Shown: positions 1-10,000 of the stretch, in pieces
How the letters are laid out: each line of letters starts with the position of its first letter
Numbering within the stretch: the first letter of the stretch is position 1
DNA from: Verrucomicrobiia bacterium
Lineage (GTDB): Bacteria > Verrucomicrobiota > Verrucomicrobiia > Limisphaerales > JAEYXS01
Assembly (NCBI GenBank): GCA_036405135.1
Contig: DASWYF010000037.1
Coordinates: forward strand, 154,016-216,765
Direction of reading: 5' to 3'
DNA: 62,750 nucleotides
Translations under genes and position numbers: made by a program
The notes under the pieces: model-generated
Databases searched by the model: none
Told to the model about the DNA's origin: nothing
The model's input: the letters and a program-made list of their open reading frames with translations, nothing else

Positions 1-1608
1 TCCTTCAGCAGTAAGCGTGATGTCAGTGCCTGAGAGGTTTGTCGAGCCAGCAGGTTGTAAGGCAAAATCAGGCGGTTGGGGGATAAAAAAAAGCGTCTCG
101 CTACGACGGCGGGAGATGCCGCCTTCGAGGAGTTCATTGCGGGCTTGGGGAGAATAGCCCCGAAATATCTCGGTCTGGATGTCGAGGCCATCGCCATCCA
201 CATCGTTAGTCAGAGCAAACCCATTGGTATTGAAATTATACCACTCATAGGCATCTAGCATGCCGTCCGCATCGAGGTCCTGGGTGGCGAGGAGGAACTT
301 GCCGGTGAAGGTGGTATCATTGGTGATGGTCAGGGAAAGATTGCCGATGGAGAAGCCTCTGGGACTGTCCACGCGGTTGGTGCCATTGAACCAGCCGATG
401 AAGCCGTAATCGGTGAAAGCAAGCTGGGCAGGCAGGCTGATACTGGTGGTGTTGGAGACGACGGTGAAGCTGTTGGTGATACCGATCGGATCGGTTTCTA
501 CTGTCACCCGCGAGGAATTCGTGGTGGTGATGACGACCAAGGTTTCACTGCGGCGGCGGGAGATGCCGCCTTCGACCAGATCATTGTGGGCTTGCGGGGA
601 ATAGCCACGGAAAATCTCGGTCTGGATGTCGAGTCCGTCGCCATCGACATCATTGGTCAAAGCAAAACCATTGGTGTTGAAATGATACCACTCATAGGCG
701 TCCAGGATGCCATCGGTATCGAGGTCCTGGGTGGCGAGGAGGAACTTGCCAGTGAAGGTGGTATCATTGGTGATGGTCAGGGAAAGATTGCCGATGGAGA
801 AGCCTTGGGGGCTGTCCACGCGGTTGGTGCCATTGAACCAGCCGATGAAGCCGTAACCGGTGAACGCAAGCTGGGAGGGCAGGCTGATGCTGGTGGTGTT
901 GGAGACGACGCTGAAGCTGTTCGTGATGCCCGCTGGATCGGTTTGCACCGTCACCCGGGAGTAATTCGTGGAGGTGATGACGACCAACGTCTCACTGCGG
1001 CGGCGGGAGATGCCGCCCTCCACCAGTTCATTATGGACGCGTGGGTGGTAGCCGCGGAAATACTCAGTCGCAAGGTTTAAGGTGTCTTTATCGGAATCCA
1101 ATGCGGCAGTGACGTCCGTGGTGCCGAAATACTCCAAACGGAACCAATCCGGAATCCCAAGGCCACCAGTATCCTGACTAGCCGGTATATAATGAGCGAT
1201 GGCGGTGACGTTGGCGTTGGAAATCACAATGTCAACAGGGTTGGCCGAACGTCCAGAAATGTCATTCACCCGCAGTCCATCAACGGTCCAATGTGTAAAC
1301 TGATGAACGCCGTTAGAGGCGGGCGCATTGGTGGAAAGGAACGTCACGGGGAAACTCGAGTTGGTAACGTTAGTCACGACGTTGAAGGCGACAAACGCAT
1401 TTATGGGGGCAGCACTTTGAAAATTGGTGTAAACAGTAGATGTGGTTTGTGCGTGCAAGCCGACGATCAAGACTATGCCGAGGGACCAAGTGAGAAGAAA
1501 ACCGAGCAATCTAAATTTCAGATTGCCCCCCCGCGAAAGTGCAACCGCCCCCACAGCCAGTTTGACTGGATGCTTAGTCAGCTCGCGGCTATTTGGGAAA
1601 GGCTTCAT
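1..1608 (-). CDS. Secreted repeat protein, C-terminus beyond left edge
   Basis: The reading frame begins at ATG 1608 (minus strand), 21 nt after the stop of the NHL gene, and stays open to the window edge, so the gene is partial. The N-terminus has a long basic stretch, then a hydrophobic segment (about residues 33-55) ending in a plausible signal-peptidase site before QTTSTVYTNF. Next comes a region resembling InlB_B/flagellar-type repeats, then a unit with the calcium-binding-like acidic stretch DLDTDGILDAYEW that repeats with a 149-residue period. At the left edge the sequence changes to what looks like the start of an Ig-like domain (FALQPAGSTNLSGTDITL). Likely an exported, surface-associated protein, last visible gene of the sigma factor-kinase operon. 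No enzymatic function can be assigned. Confidence 0.75.
   Translation of the reverse strand, partial: MKPFPNSRELTKHPVKLAVGAVALSRGGNLKFRLLGFLLTWSLGIVLIVGLHAQTTSTVYTNFQSAAPINAFVAFNVVTNVTNSSFPVTFLSTNAPASNGVHQFTHWTVDGLRVNDISGRSANPVDIVISNANVTAIAHYIPASQDTGGLGIPDWFRLEYFGTTDVTAALDSDKDTLNLATEYFRGYHPRVHNELVEGGISRRRSETLVVITSTNYSRVTVQTDPAGITNSFSVVSNTTSISLPSQLAFTGYGFIGWFNGTNRVDSPQGFSIGNLSLTITNDTTFTGKFLLATQDLDTDGILDAYEWYHFNTNGFALTNDVDGDGLDIQTEIFRGYSPQAHNDLVEGGISRRRSETLVVITTTNSSRVTVETDPIGITNSFTVVSNTTSISLPAQLAFTDYGFIGWFNGTNRVDSPRGFSIGNLSLTITNDTTFTGKFLLATQDLDADGMLDAYEWYNFNTNGFALTNDVDGDGLDIQTEIFRGYSPQARNELLEGGISRRRSETLFFIPQPPDFALQPAGSTNLSGTDITLTAEG
111..1004. repeat. 447-bp in-frame tandem repeat (two full copies, third diverged)
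   Basis: The anchor GGGAGATGCCGCC occurs at 111, 558 and 1005, exactly 447 bp (149 codons) apart. Copies 111-557 and 558-1004 are highly similar throughout; similarity to the third copy fades after about 60 bp. The period is a multiple of three and lies inside the minus-strand secreted protein gene, so it encodes repeated protein modules and could expand or contract by recombination. Confidence 0.85.
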
Positions 1609-1629
1609 TACTCAATGGCCAGCGAACTT

Positions 1630-3321
1630 TTAATCTTCAGGCAGTTTGACGACATGATCGCTGGTGACGGCAGAAGGAAAACCGTAGCGGCCGGAATTGG
1701 CATGGGATATTTCGCCAGCCGTGATGGCACGGACATCCATAAGCTGCCAAAGAAAGCTTTTACCGGTTGCAGTAGTATTAGTGCCAGAAGCGAGAGCCTC
1801 ACCGCCGTATGGCGGATCCACCCCGAATACAGTTCCATTGGTGAACGATATGGCTGGATTATTTTCGGCAATCAGCCAGAACCAAACACTTAGGAGATCG
1901 TTCTGAGTGACTGCCCGATCGCTGATTTGAACTGCGGAATTGGTGCCACTGGTCGGCACGGTGATGAAATGGAAGGGAAGATGCTTGCGGTTATCCCGGG
2001 CCAGCACTTCAAATTGGATGTTTCCGAAACCGACATTCCAGTCAGTGGCAGCGTCCCAGGTGATACGGTTTGTAGTGTTCGCCGGAACCTCATTACCGAG
2101 ATTGGCTCCGCTGCCTTCCACGAAATTCGTCATTCGAATCAGACCGGTTAGTGTGTTGATCCCATTTGTGAATCCGAGCAAATAAACGTCCACATTGGGG
2201 TTGTTAGCATCCTTCACGGTGTAATCAATATCCACAAATGACTTTCCGGAACGCTGCGCTGCTGATATAATTATGGGCTGTGGAATTTCGGAAGATGTCA
2301 CCGAGAATCCAGTGCTCGTATAGACGCGCTTAAGCTTAACCAAACCTCGTTGCGTGCCCATTGTGAGGAGGCTGTGCGAGGTAAGCAGGGCATACATATC
2401 GCCATTCTGCGTAAAACCCTGGCCGTCAGAGCGTAGTTCAGGGAATTGAAAATCAACATGGTTGATTCGATCTTTGAGTAGATTCGAGGAAAAAGTATCT
2501 GTGGAGAATCGGAGGCTGCCAGCAGAATCAAAAAACAATAATTTTGTGAATCCGCTTGAACCGCCATTGTGCGTGCCTATTGAGAGCAGTCCGTCCGGCG
2601 TTGCAACAATTTGCCTCCCCCCGCTTATCGCGCTTTGGGTGGTAAATAAGAATGAACTAACAAATTCACCGCTCGGTTTGAAAAATTGAATTTTGGTTTG
2701 AAATGTGTCAGTGTCAGAAATGTGGGCCACAGCAACATTGCCATTATGCGCCAAACCTATTACCAATGGATATCCAAATATGCTTTGACCTGGAGCAGTA
2801 GGCCCCCATTTCCGAAGAAAAGTTCCATTTGTGCTAAGAACTAATACTTGAGTTCCATTTGCTATATAAACCTGGTTACTACGATCAATTGCGAGTGCCG
2901 ATGTTTGTGGCGACCCGAATACCCCTTGGTTGGGGCCCACGTAATCGGGCACTGAAAATCCTGCATCACCGCTTCCAGAGCCAACCCATTCTCTAAGTTT
3001 AGAACCATCAACGGGGCTGAATACTTGGATTTTTGATGTTTCGAGCACATATATATTGGTTTGCGAATCCGAAGCTATGCCTTTAACTGTTCCCACCGTC
3101 CCGAATTCCATAATGAAGTTAAGATTTGTGTCCAATACAGCAATTTTATTGGTGGATCCGATGTAAATGCGATTATCTTGAGCGATGTGTAAGCAGCGAA
3201 AATTTCCAGGTACGTATTCTCCCTCAAAAACCCAATTATCCTGCGGCATCTGTTGTGCCTGTCCGCAATGGATGGCTACCAACAGTCCGGCGAGCACAAG
3301 AAGTAGGCGTAAAGTTTTCAT
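1630..3321 (-). CDS. Secreted NHL/beta-propeller-like protein
   Basis: Predicted 563 aa. I chose ATG 3321 because the protein then starts with a classic signal peptide (MKTLRLLLVLAGLLVAIHC followed by GQAQ). An upstream in-frame start would add 44 residues of non-signal sequence. Residues about 25-330 contain NHL-type repeats with the pattern 'IAxDxxxxIYV...V.S..G.FLRKWG', suggesting a six-bladed propeller. The C-terminal third has beta-rich sequence with a 'TWDAATDWN' segment, of a type seen in Verrucomicrobiota exported proteins. It follows the FecR-barrel gene by about 150 nt and precedes the repeat protein by 21 nt on the same strand. Probably an exported scaffold or ligand-binding protein; substrate unknown. 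Confidence 0.8.
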   Translation of the reverse strand: MKTLRLLLVLAGLLVAIHCGQAQQMPQDNWVFEGEYVPGNFRCLHIAQDNRIYIGSTNKIAVLDTNLNFIMEFGTVGTVKGIASDSQTNIYVLETSKIQVFSPVDGSKLREWVGSGSGDAGFSVPDYVGPNQGVFGSPQTSALAIDRSNQVYIANGTQVLVLSTNGTFLRKWGPTAPGQSIFGYPLVIGLAHNGNVAVAHISDTDTFQTKIQFFKPSGEFVSSFLFTTQSAISGGRQIVATPDGLLSIGTHNGGSSGFTKLLFFDSAGSLRFSTDTFSSNLLKDRINHVDFQFPELRSDGQGFTQNGDMYALLTSHSLLTMGTQRGLVKLKRVYTSTGFSVTSSEIPQPIIISAAQRSGKSFVDIDYTVKDANNPNVDVYLLGFTNGINTLTGLIRMTNFVEGSGANLGNEVPANTTNRITWDAATDWNVGFGNIQFEVLARDNRKHLPFHFITVPTSGTNSAVQISDRAVTQNDLLSVWFWLIAENNPAISFTNGTVFGVDPPYGGEALASGTNTTATGKSFLWQLMDVRAITAGEISHANSGRYGFPSAVTSDHVVKLPED

Positions 3322-3472
3322 GGCATTTGAAATGATTAAGTCGTGGCCTGAGGAAACGACATCAACTCCCCTAGCAAAACTGTTATCAGCATGGCTAAAA
3401 CGCCATTTACGACAAGTGTTTGTTTGTGACATTCCAGGGAAATGAGTCGTCATTTTTTGCCTCGGGTTGTGG

Positions 3473-6400
3473 TTAGAAATTAAGCTTCAAGTGCATTGCC
3501 AGCGTCCGCTCTCTGGGCAGGCTGGCGTAGAAATTAAGTGGGTTAAGCCGGTAATCTTGGCCAGCCAGATTGAGCAGGCTCACTTGCAGTTCTGCCTGAC
3601 GGCGGGCAAAGCGCCAGCCAGTGTGGAGGTTTATCTGCCAGAATTCGTCGCCCGGCATGGTGGCAGCGCTGGAGCCGCGATTGCTCTGGCAATACCAGTC
3701 TCCTTCCGCCCGGGCAAAGAAACCGATGCGATGCTGGTAGCCGAGGTGGAGGTTAAGCTTTTGCAGTGTGGCTTCGCGGACGGTGTGGGCCAGCGTGGTG
3801 ACGGTGGCGGGGATTTCCGGGAAGTCGTCCTGAAGGCGGGCATCCGAGAGGGTGTAGCGCAGGCTGGTGTGCCAGTCATCCCCCAGCAGTTGATTGAGAG
3901 AGGCCGTAAGGGTGTGCTCACGATAACGCAATTCCTCCCGGGTGGAAGAGGGTGTGGCGGGCGGCAGCGCGATATCATAAGAGCCGACTTGCCGGGAGGT
4001 TTCCGAAGTGATGCGGGTGAGCGCGAGTGTCAGGTGCGTGCGGGTTGGGAAAGAACGGTGCAGGCTCAGGCCATAGGTCTCAAAGTCCGCATTCTGCGTG
4101 GTTCCCGCTACGGAGTCCGGTATGACACTGCGGTAGGATTGATTAAACCCCGCAACTTCAGACGGTTCGAGACGGAAGCTTTGATCAAAGCTGGCGCCGC
4201 TGATGGCCCGTGCAAAACCGAACTGAACCGTGGTGCGGGCGTCTGGGGTCCACACCAATCCCGCCTTGGGAGAGACTTTATCCCGGCGGCTGGTGGTAGA
4301 TTGGAGCGGAGGGAAGAGATGGTTGTCCGGGTATCCCACCTGGTCATAGCTGAGACCGCCGATGAGCCTGAGCGGCTCCCAAACCTGCCAATGGTGGTAG
4401 TAGTAGGCGCTGAAACGGTCGAAGGGGACTGATTGCGACTGGGCGGAGGCGGGGGTGGAAAAAGTGATCGGAGGAAAGGGCGGGAAGAAAGTCGTGGTAT
4501 TTCCCAACCTGACGGCCGTGGAGGCGGAGAGGGCACTGCTGGCATCAAAGGTTCCCTGTTGATAACGCAGTCCAAGGATGTCGGTATGTTTCTCCCGTTG
4601 GAAGAGCTGGAGCAGTTCGCCGGTATAGAGGGTAAAGCGGCCATCATAAGCCAAGGCGGCCGTGGGAAAGGCGGGCTGACCTACTGCGAAGACGGGTCCT
4701 CCTGGAGCCGTGCGGGCGAGGAGCAATTGAGAGGTGGTGGGATTGGAGTAGGTCAATTCATCCTCTACCCGACCTGCCAAGAGCAAGGTGTGTATGCCGG
4801 GAGACCATTCGCGGTGCAGCCCAGAGATGACCGTGGGCTGAAGAATCTCCCGTTGTCGGACGCCCGGATTGGCAGAGGCAGGGTTATAGTAACTGGTCAG
4901 ATCGCCCGCCCGGCTGCGTGTGTGGATGACTTGAGCAAAAATACTGTCCTTGGAGGAGAGCTGTTGTTTGATCTGGGCGGAGAATGAATCGCGCTCTAAT
5001 CGGCCATTGGGTTGCTCGCCATTGATGAAAGTGTGGCCGTAATCCAAGGCGTAACTCATGCGACCATATCGCCCATAGTGAGAGGCGGTCTGGGACCAGT
5101 CGCCACTGCTGCGGTATTCGGATTGCGAGAAAAAGCCGGGACCATCCTGCTCGAAGAGGCTGGAGTATTCTTGCTGGGAAATCGTGCTGGAGAGAACCGG
5201 AGCACCCGGAGGAGCAAGCAGATTGGCCAGGAGCAGTTCATTAAGAGCCGGAGTTTCGTAACGGAGATCCGAACGACGGGCTTCTTGAAGGGCGATGAAG
5301 CTGTTGGCCAAGAACAGATGCGCTGAATGATTGGCGAAATCAGCGGATACCGCTTTGCCCGCTTCGGAGACGGCGACATCCATCATGTTCACATCGCGAT
5401 AGACTTTTGCCAGATTCGCGCTGCGTACTGCCTGATCTTGATCCAGCAATAAGCGGCTGCGGAAGAGGGCGCGGTTGGCATTCAGCTGGCTGGAGTGTTC
5501 CAGATCGTCCACGCTTTGGTTCAAGCGGTTACGTTCCCGGGCTAGTAGGGACGAATAAAGCCAGGGGGTAGGATCTTGCGGATCAAATTCCCGCGCCAGC
5601 TTAAGTTCGCTCAAGGCATGGGCGATGTCTCCTTCGACATGAAAGGCTTTGCCCAGATAGCTGCGCAGCAGGGAGCGGTTGGGCTCCAGGCTCGCGGCGA
5701 TTTGCAGATCAGCGCGGCCTCCAGACAGGTCGCCTTGCCTGATCTTTATCAGCCCTCGTCCTAGCCAGGCATTTCCTGATGCGCCGTTCAGAGCGATGGC
5801 GCGGTCGAAATCCAGAGCCGCCTCTTTCAACCGGCCGTTGGCTGCCTGAAGAAACCCACGCACGGCTACGCTTTGAGCGTTTCGCGGAGAAAGGTTATGA
5901 GCGGTTTCAATGGATTGGCGAGCTTTGGTGATACGGCCAAAGCTGAACTCCAACTCGGCTACCCGGCCATGAGCGAGGCCAAAGTCCAGAGACATTTTGG
6001 CTGACTGCTGTGCAGCTTCCAATGCGGCAGGCAGGTTGCCAGCAGATTGCCGCCAGTAAGACATGGCCAACCATTCGCTGGCTGTGGCGGGCGTATAGGG
6101 CAGGCCAATTGCTTCAAAACGCACGGCGGCGATGAGTGTCTTCTGTGCCCAAGCCAGTTTGACAATCATCTCGTCGGATGATGCCGAGGCTTCAGACAGC
6201 AAAGTCTCTGCGTTTTCGATCTGCCCCACCGTTAACAGCAATGCGGCCAGATATACTTTTTCAGCATCTCCTTTGGGTCGGCGATCAGCTGGCCATGCCT
6301 GTAATGCGCCGGCGAGATCTCCAGCTTTCCAAGCCGCCATGGACAAAGACAAGGTCTGACGTTGGGTGGAATCCAAGGGCAGTTCGGCGAGGTCTAAGAC

Positions 6401-7015
6401 GCCCGGATAGTAGAGGCACCATTGGACCATGCCTTGGGTGAAGAGTCCCGGCAGTTTTTGAGGCGGAGCACCGGGTTTGGCGAGGGCGATCTCATGGGCG
6501 GCAAGCGATAACTCACCCGAAGGGTTTTCCAGATCAACCAAACCATCGATCAACGCGAGTTTGGTGGTGCCATCTTCAGCGATCTCGATCTGAAACTCCG
6601 TGCCCCGAATGGTGGCGGAGACGGTCCTGGTGCGGATTTGAATCCGACCGGCCGGTTCTGCACTCTTGAAGAAGCCCTTTCCTGATTCCATTTGATAGGC
6701 GGCGGCAGAGTTGGTTCCCGGCGAATCAAGGCGGAAGATGGAAGACTCGAACAGCCGTTTGACGCTCCGATCTGTGAACTGGATGGCGGCCCGGCTGCGG
6801 ACACCCGTCCGGACACGGTCGCCAACATTCAGTGCCAAATTTGTCTGCGCAGGTTGCCAAACGGTGCTGCCATCGCGTTGCCACGAAACGCTGCCTTCAA
6901 CGGAGACAAGTCTGGCGGACTGGGCTTGGCCAGACAGCACGAGCACCCAGCTGGAGACTGCGGCTAAAAGCCAGATCACCGAACTGCTCAGTTGATTTGG
7001 GAAAGACGATTTCAT
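3473..7015 (-). CDS. FecR domain-TPR-outer-membrane beta-barrel fusion protein
   Basis: 1180 aa. Residues 1-32 form a signal peptide ending SGQAQ. Residues about 35-190 match the FecR fold (GDRVRTGVRSRAAIQFTDRS, then ATIRGTEFQIEI). Residues about 210-590 are TPR-like helical repeats (for example AWLGRGLIKIRQGDLSGGRADL). From about 600 to the end there are alternating aromatic/polar strands typical of an outer-membrane barrel, ending in Phe (LKLNF). No TonB box or plug domain is visible. FecR proteins normally sit in the inner membrane and control a FecI-type ECF sigma factor. Here the domain is exported and fused to the barrel in the operon of an ECF sigma factor, so a role in envelope sensing is inferred. 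Its start overlaps the kinase stop by 4 bp. Confidence 0.85.
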   Translation of the reverse strand: MKSSFPNQLSSSVIWLLAAVSSWVLVLSGQAQSARLVSVEGSVSWQRDGSTVWQPAQTNLALNVGDRVRTGVRSRAAIQFTDRSVKRLFESSIFRLDSPGTNSAAAYQMESGKGFFKSAEPAGRIQIRTRTVSATIRGTEFQIEIAEDGTTKLALIDGLVDLENPSGELSLAAHEIALAKPGAPPQKLPGLFTQGMVQWCLYYPGVLDLAELPLDSTQRQTLSLSMAAWKAGDLAGALQAWPADRRPKGDAEKVYLAALLLTVGQIENAETLLSEASASSDEMIVKLAWAQKTLIAAVRFEAIGLPYTPATASEWLAMSYWRQSAGNLPAALEAAQQSAKMSLDFGLAHGRVAELEFSFGRITKARQSIETAHNLSPRNAQSVAVRGFLQAANGRLKEAALDFDRAIALNGASGNAWLGRGLIKIRQGDLSGGRADLQIAASLEPNRSLLRSYLGKAFHVEGDIAHALSELKLAREFDPQDPTPWLYSSLLARERNRLNQSVDDLEHSSQLNANRALFRSRLLLDQDQAVRSANLAKVYRDVNMMDVAVSEAGKAVSADFANHSAHLFLANSFIALQEARRSDLRYETPALNELLLANLLAPPGAPVLSSTISQQEYSSLFEQDGPGFFSQSEYRSSGDWSQTASHYGRYGRMSYALDYGHTFINGEQPNGRLERDSFSAQIKQQLSSKDSIFAQVIHTRSRAGDLTSYYNPASANPGVRQREILQPTVISGLHREWSPGIHTLLLAGRVEDELTYSNPTTSQLLLARTAPGGPVFAVGQPAFPTAALAYDGRFTLYTGELLQLFQREKHTDILGLRYQQGTFDASSALSASTAVRLGNTTTFFPPFPPITFSTPASAQSQSVPFDRFSAYYYHHWQVWEPLRLIGGLSYDQVGYPDNHLFPPLQSTTSRRDKVSPKAGLVWTPDARTTVQFGFARAISGASFDQSFRLEPSEVAGFNQSYRSVIPDSVAGTTQNADFETYGLSLHRSFPTRTHLTLALTRITSETSRQVGSYDIALPPATPSSTREELRYREHTLTASLNQLLGDDWHTSLRYTLSDARLQDDFPEIPATVTTLAHTVREATLQKLNLHLGYQHRIGFFARAEGDWYCQSNRGSSAATMPGDEFWQINLHTGWRFARRQAELQVSLLNLAGQDYRLNPLNFYASLPRERTLAMHLKLNF

Positions 7016-10000
7016 CGTGTGGCCAGCTCGATCTCACCGAACCAGTTTTGAGGCGGCGGGTTTTGTTGAAGCGCTTTAATTTGTTGGAGATAGAAGAGAG
7101 AAGGACCGTCACCGGGGCGGATTGTAAGCACCCGTTGGAAGCCGCTCTCTGCGTAGTCGAACTGGTGTTCCCGGAACCAACCCAACGAGTCCTCAAAGGT
7201 CTTGCTCCACTCGCGCGCTACCGGATCCGTTCGCAGTCCGAGCACTTCGTAGACCTCGATGGCTCGCTGCTGGCCGGGCAACCGGAACCAACCCAGAATG
7301 CGAAACGCGATCACTTTGCCAGTTGCGGAAGCCACATTTTCAGTGGCGATGATCTGTGTTCCTAATTCCTTGTTCAAGCTGGCGAGGCTGGAAGCCAGGT
7401 GGACATTAAGTCCTACGGCCATGTAGTCCATGCGATCTTCATTGCCCAAGTTGCCCACGGCGACTGCTCCGAAGTGAATTCCGATCTGCGTGCGGAAAGG
7501 AAAATCGATGCGCGTGTTGGTGACAGTCTGGAGCCGTTTCAAGATATCCAAGGCGGCCCGGCAGGCCAGTTCCTGATGGCGGGCTTGTTCTTCCGGGGCA
7601 TTCCAAACGGCAAAAACACCGTCTCCCGTAAGTCGCATCACGGCCCCACCTGTTTCATGAACCCCGGAGACCAGATCGGTGAAATAAGTGCTGATGCGCT
7701 GGTGTAGTTTTTCCGGCACCATGCGATCGGCGATCAGGTGAAAGTCCGCGATATTTGAATAAAGGAGGGTGACTTCTCGTTTTTCTGTGCCGGGAGTGAG
7801 ATGCTTTCCTTCGCGCAGGATCTGGCGCAGACGGCGGGTTGGCAGATGAACAGACAGGGCCCGCTCAAGGACTCGTGATTCCATCTGGCTGCGTAAAGCA
7901 TATAGCGCCATACCAGCGGCAGCGGCAAATACCGCCTGCCCCAGAAGCAAAGTGAAGGGAAACCATAGGTTACCCACCAGCAAACAGCTCCAGACGATCA
8001 GAAGAATCAAGGCCGAAGCGACTACAAGCAAAAGCAGGCTAGCCAGAGGCCTGACCAGAGCGAAGAAATATCCAAAGATTCCGCCCAGCAGCATAATGAC
8101 CACGAGTTCAACCGAGACCGGCAACCGGACAAGCCAATCGTGGCGGAGCAGATTCAGCAGGGCAGTCGCCTGCACCTCAACACCTGATACCAAAGCTGGT
8201 TCTCCATAAGCGGTCGGATGACGATAAGTGTCCTTGCCGGCACCGGAGAACCCAATGGTTTGGCGCGCGCCCACAATGACAATCTTGTCCCGGAAAGTAT
8301 CGTCCGTCGTCTCTTGGGAGGAGAGGGCTTTATAGTAGCTCACATTCGGCAGCGAACCTTCGCTGCCATAGTAGCGGAGCCATCTGGTGTGGGAAGGCGT
8401 GACCGGCTTTTCACCGAGTGTTTCGGCGGCGGCCCAAGATAATGGCGGATAGCTTTCGACCGGCAAGGGATGGGTACGAATGGTGAGGTCGGCGTCCATT
8501 TGCATGTCAGCCAAACCCCAAGCACGGGCTTGATCGGCAAACCGTTGAAGCGGCAGATCGAAAAGTTGCGACGTACCTTTGCCATCATCTGCCACCGTGC
8601 TATGGGCTCCACAAAGCACGACATTATCAGCGACGGAGATGGCTTTTTCCAACGCTGCATCAGCAGTGGGATTGGGGCCGGGCTGATCAAAAACGATGTC
8701 GAACACGATTGATTTGGCTCCTGCACGGTTCAGGCGATCAATCAGTCTGGCGTGGAGGTTGCGATCCCAAGGAGCATTGGGTGGTTGTGCCAAGGCCTTG
8801 TGGGACTCCTCATCCATGTAAACAAGTACAACGCCGTTTTCTGCCGGATGGGAGAGCAGTGCGGTGGTCCAATCATAACTCCAACGCACGGGGGCGCTGT
8901 TTTGTGGCGGCCACCAAAACATGAGCCCCAACAGAGCGGTGATTCCACCCAAGACAGTTGCCGGTAGCCACCTTTTCTTATGATGTGCCAGACTGATCAG
9001 AGGTTGGTACGCGTTTTGCAGCCAGAGCGATATCCGGTTTGGTGCAGTTACCGGTTCGGTTGGAGGTTCACTGGCTTTAGGCTTGCCCTTGGTCGTATCT
9101 GTGGCGGATTGCACTCCAAGCAACTTAGCCAGCTCGCGGACAGAAGCGGGACGGTCTTCCCGATGTTTGGCCATGCACTGCGCCAAAGCGGCTTCGGCTT
9201 CGCGAGGAACGGGATTCTCAACATTGAGTTCTCGAAGACGTTCGCTGACCAGTGGCGGTATGCTTTGCTTGACCTGGGAGTAGACGTCTTCACCGAAGAA
9301 GGGAGGACGTCCGGTCAGCAGTTGGTAAAGCGTGGCGCCAAGCGAGTAAATGTCGTCACTGGGATGCGGCAACAATCCATCCATTTGTTGCGGCCCCATG
9401 TAATTCAGCGTACCCGCATGAGGCATGTGCCGGGTAGCATGGTTCATGGTCTCGCTGAGGGTGGCAGCGATACCGAAGTCAGCCAGTTTGATGCGCCCTT
9501 TACGGTCCACCATGATATTGGCCGGCTTGAGGTCACGGTGGATCACATTCTCCCCGTGAGCGTAAGCCAGTACTTCACATAGCTGGGCGGCCCATGGTGC
9601 CAGAACCTCCCACGGGACCACCTGTTGAGTCTGGTTATGCTGATAATCCCAAAGGTTAATTCCGTCGATGTATTCCATGGTCAGGAACGTGACACCGGCG
9701 TCTTCGTGCAGATCGTGAACCCGCACGATATTTGGATGTGCGAGCAACTGACCTCGTGCGGTTTCCCGATGCAGGTTTTCCATCGCCACCTGATCCCGGC
9801 GCATGCTCGCTGGAAGCAGTTTGATGGCGATCTTCCGTTGCAAGAGAGCGTCGTCGGCCAGCCAGACTTCGCCCATACCGCCTTTGCCGAGGCACTTAAT
9901 GAGCCGATACCGGCTGTTGTGCAGCCAGTCTCCCTCATGCGGGACGAAGCCCAGATCAGAATAGATAACGTTATGTCGAGTGCCTGGTAGGGGAGGAACT

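Noticed and set aside
586..1080. Plus-strand frames in 76-1080 with acidic/Gly-rich sequence
   Set aside because: They are the reverse reading of the tandem repeats in the minus-strand secreted protein gene.
1192..1893. 233-aa plus-strand frame across two minus-strand genes
   Set aside because: Spans a gene junction in antisense and has no recognisable features.
3467..4432. 321-aa plus-strand frame opposite the FecR-barrel gene
   Set aside because: Shadow frame; no motif and ends randomly inside the barrel region.
3473..7015. Full TonB-dependent receptor
   Set aside because: No TonB box or plug domain is seen between the TPRs and the barrel, so I call it only a barrel.
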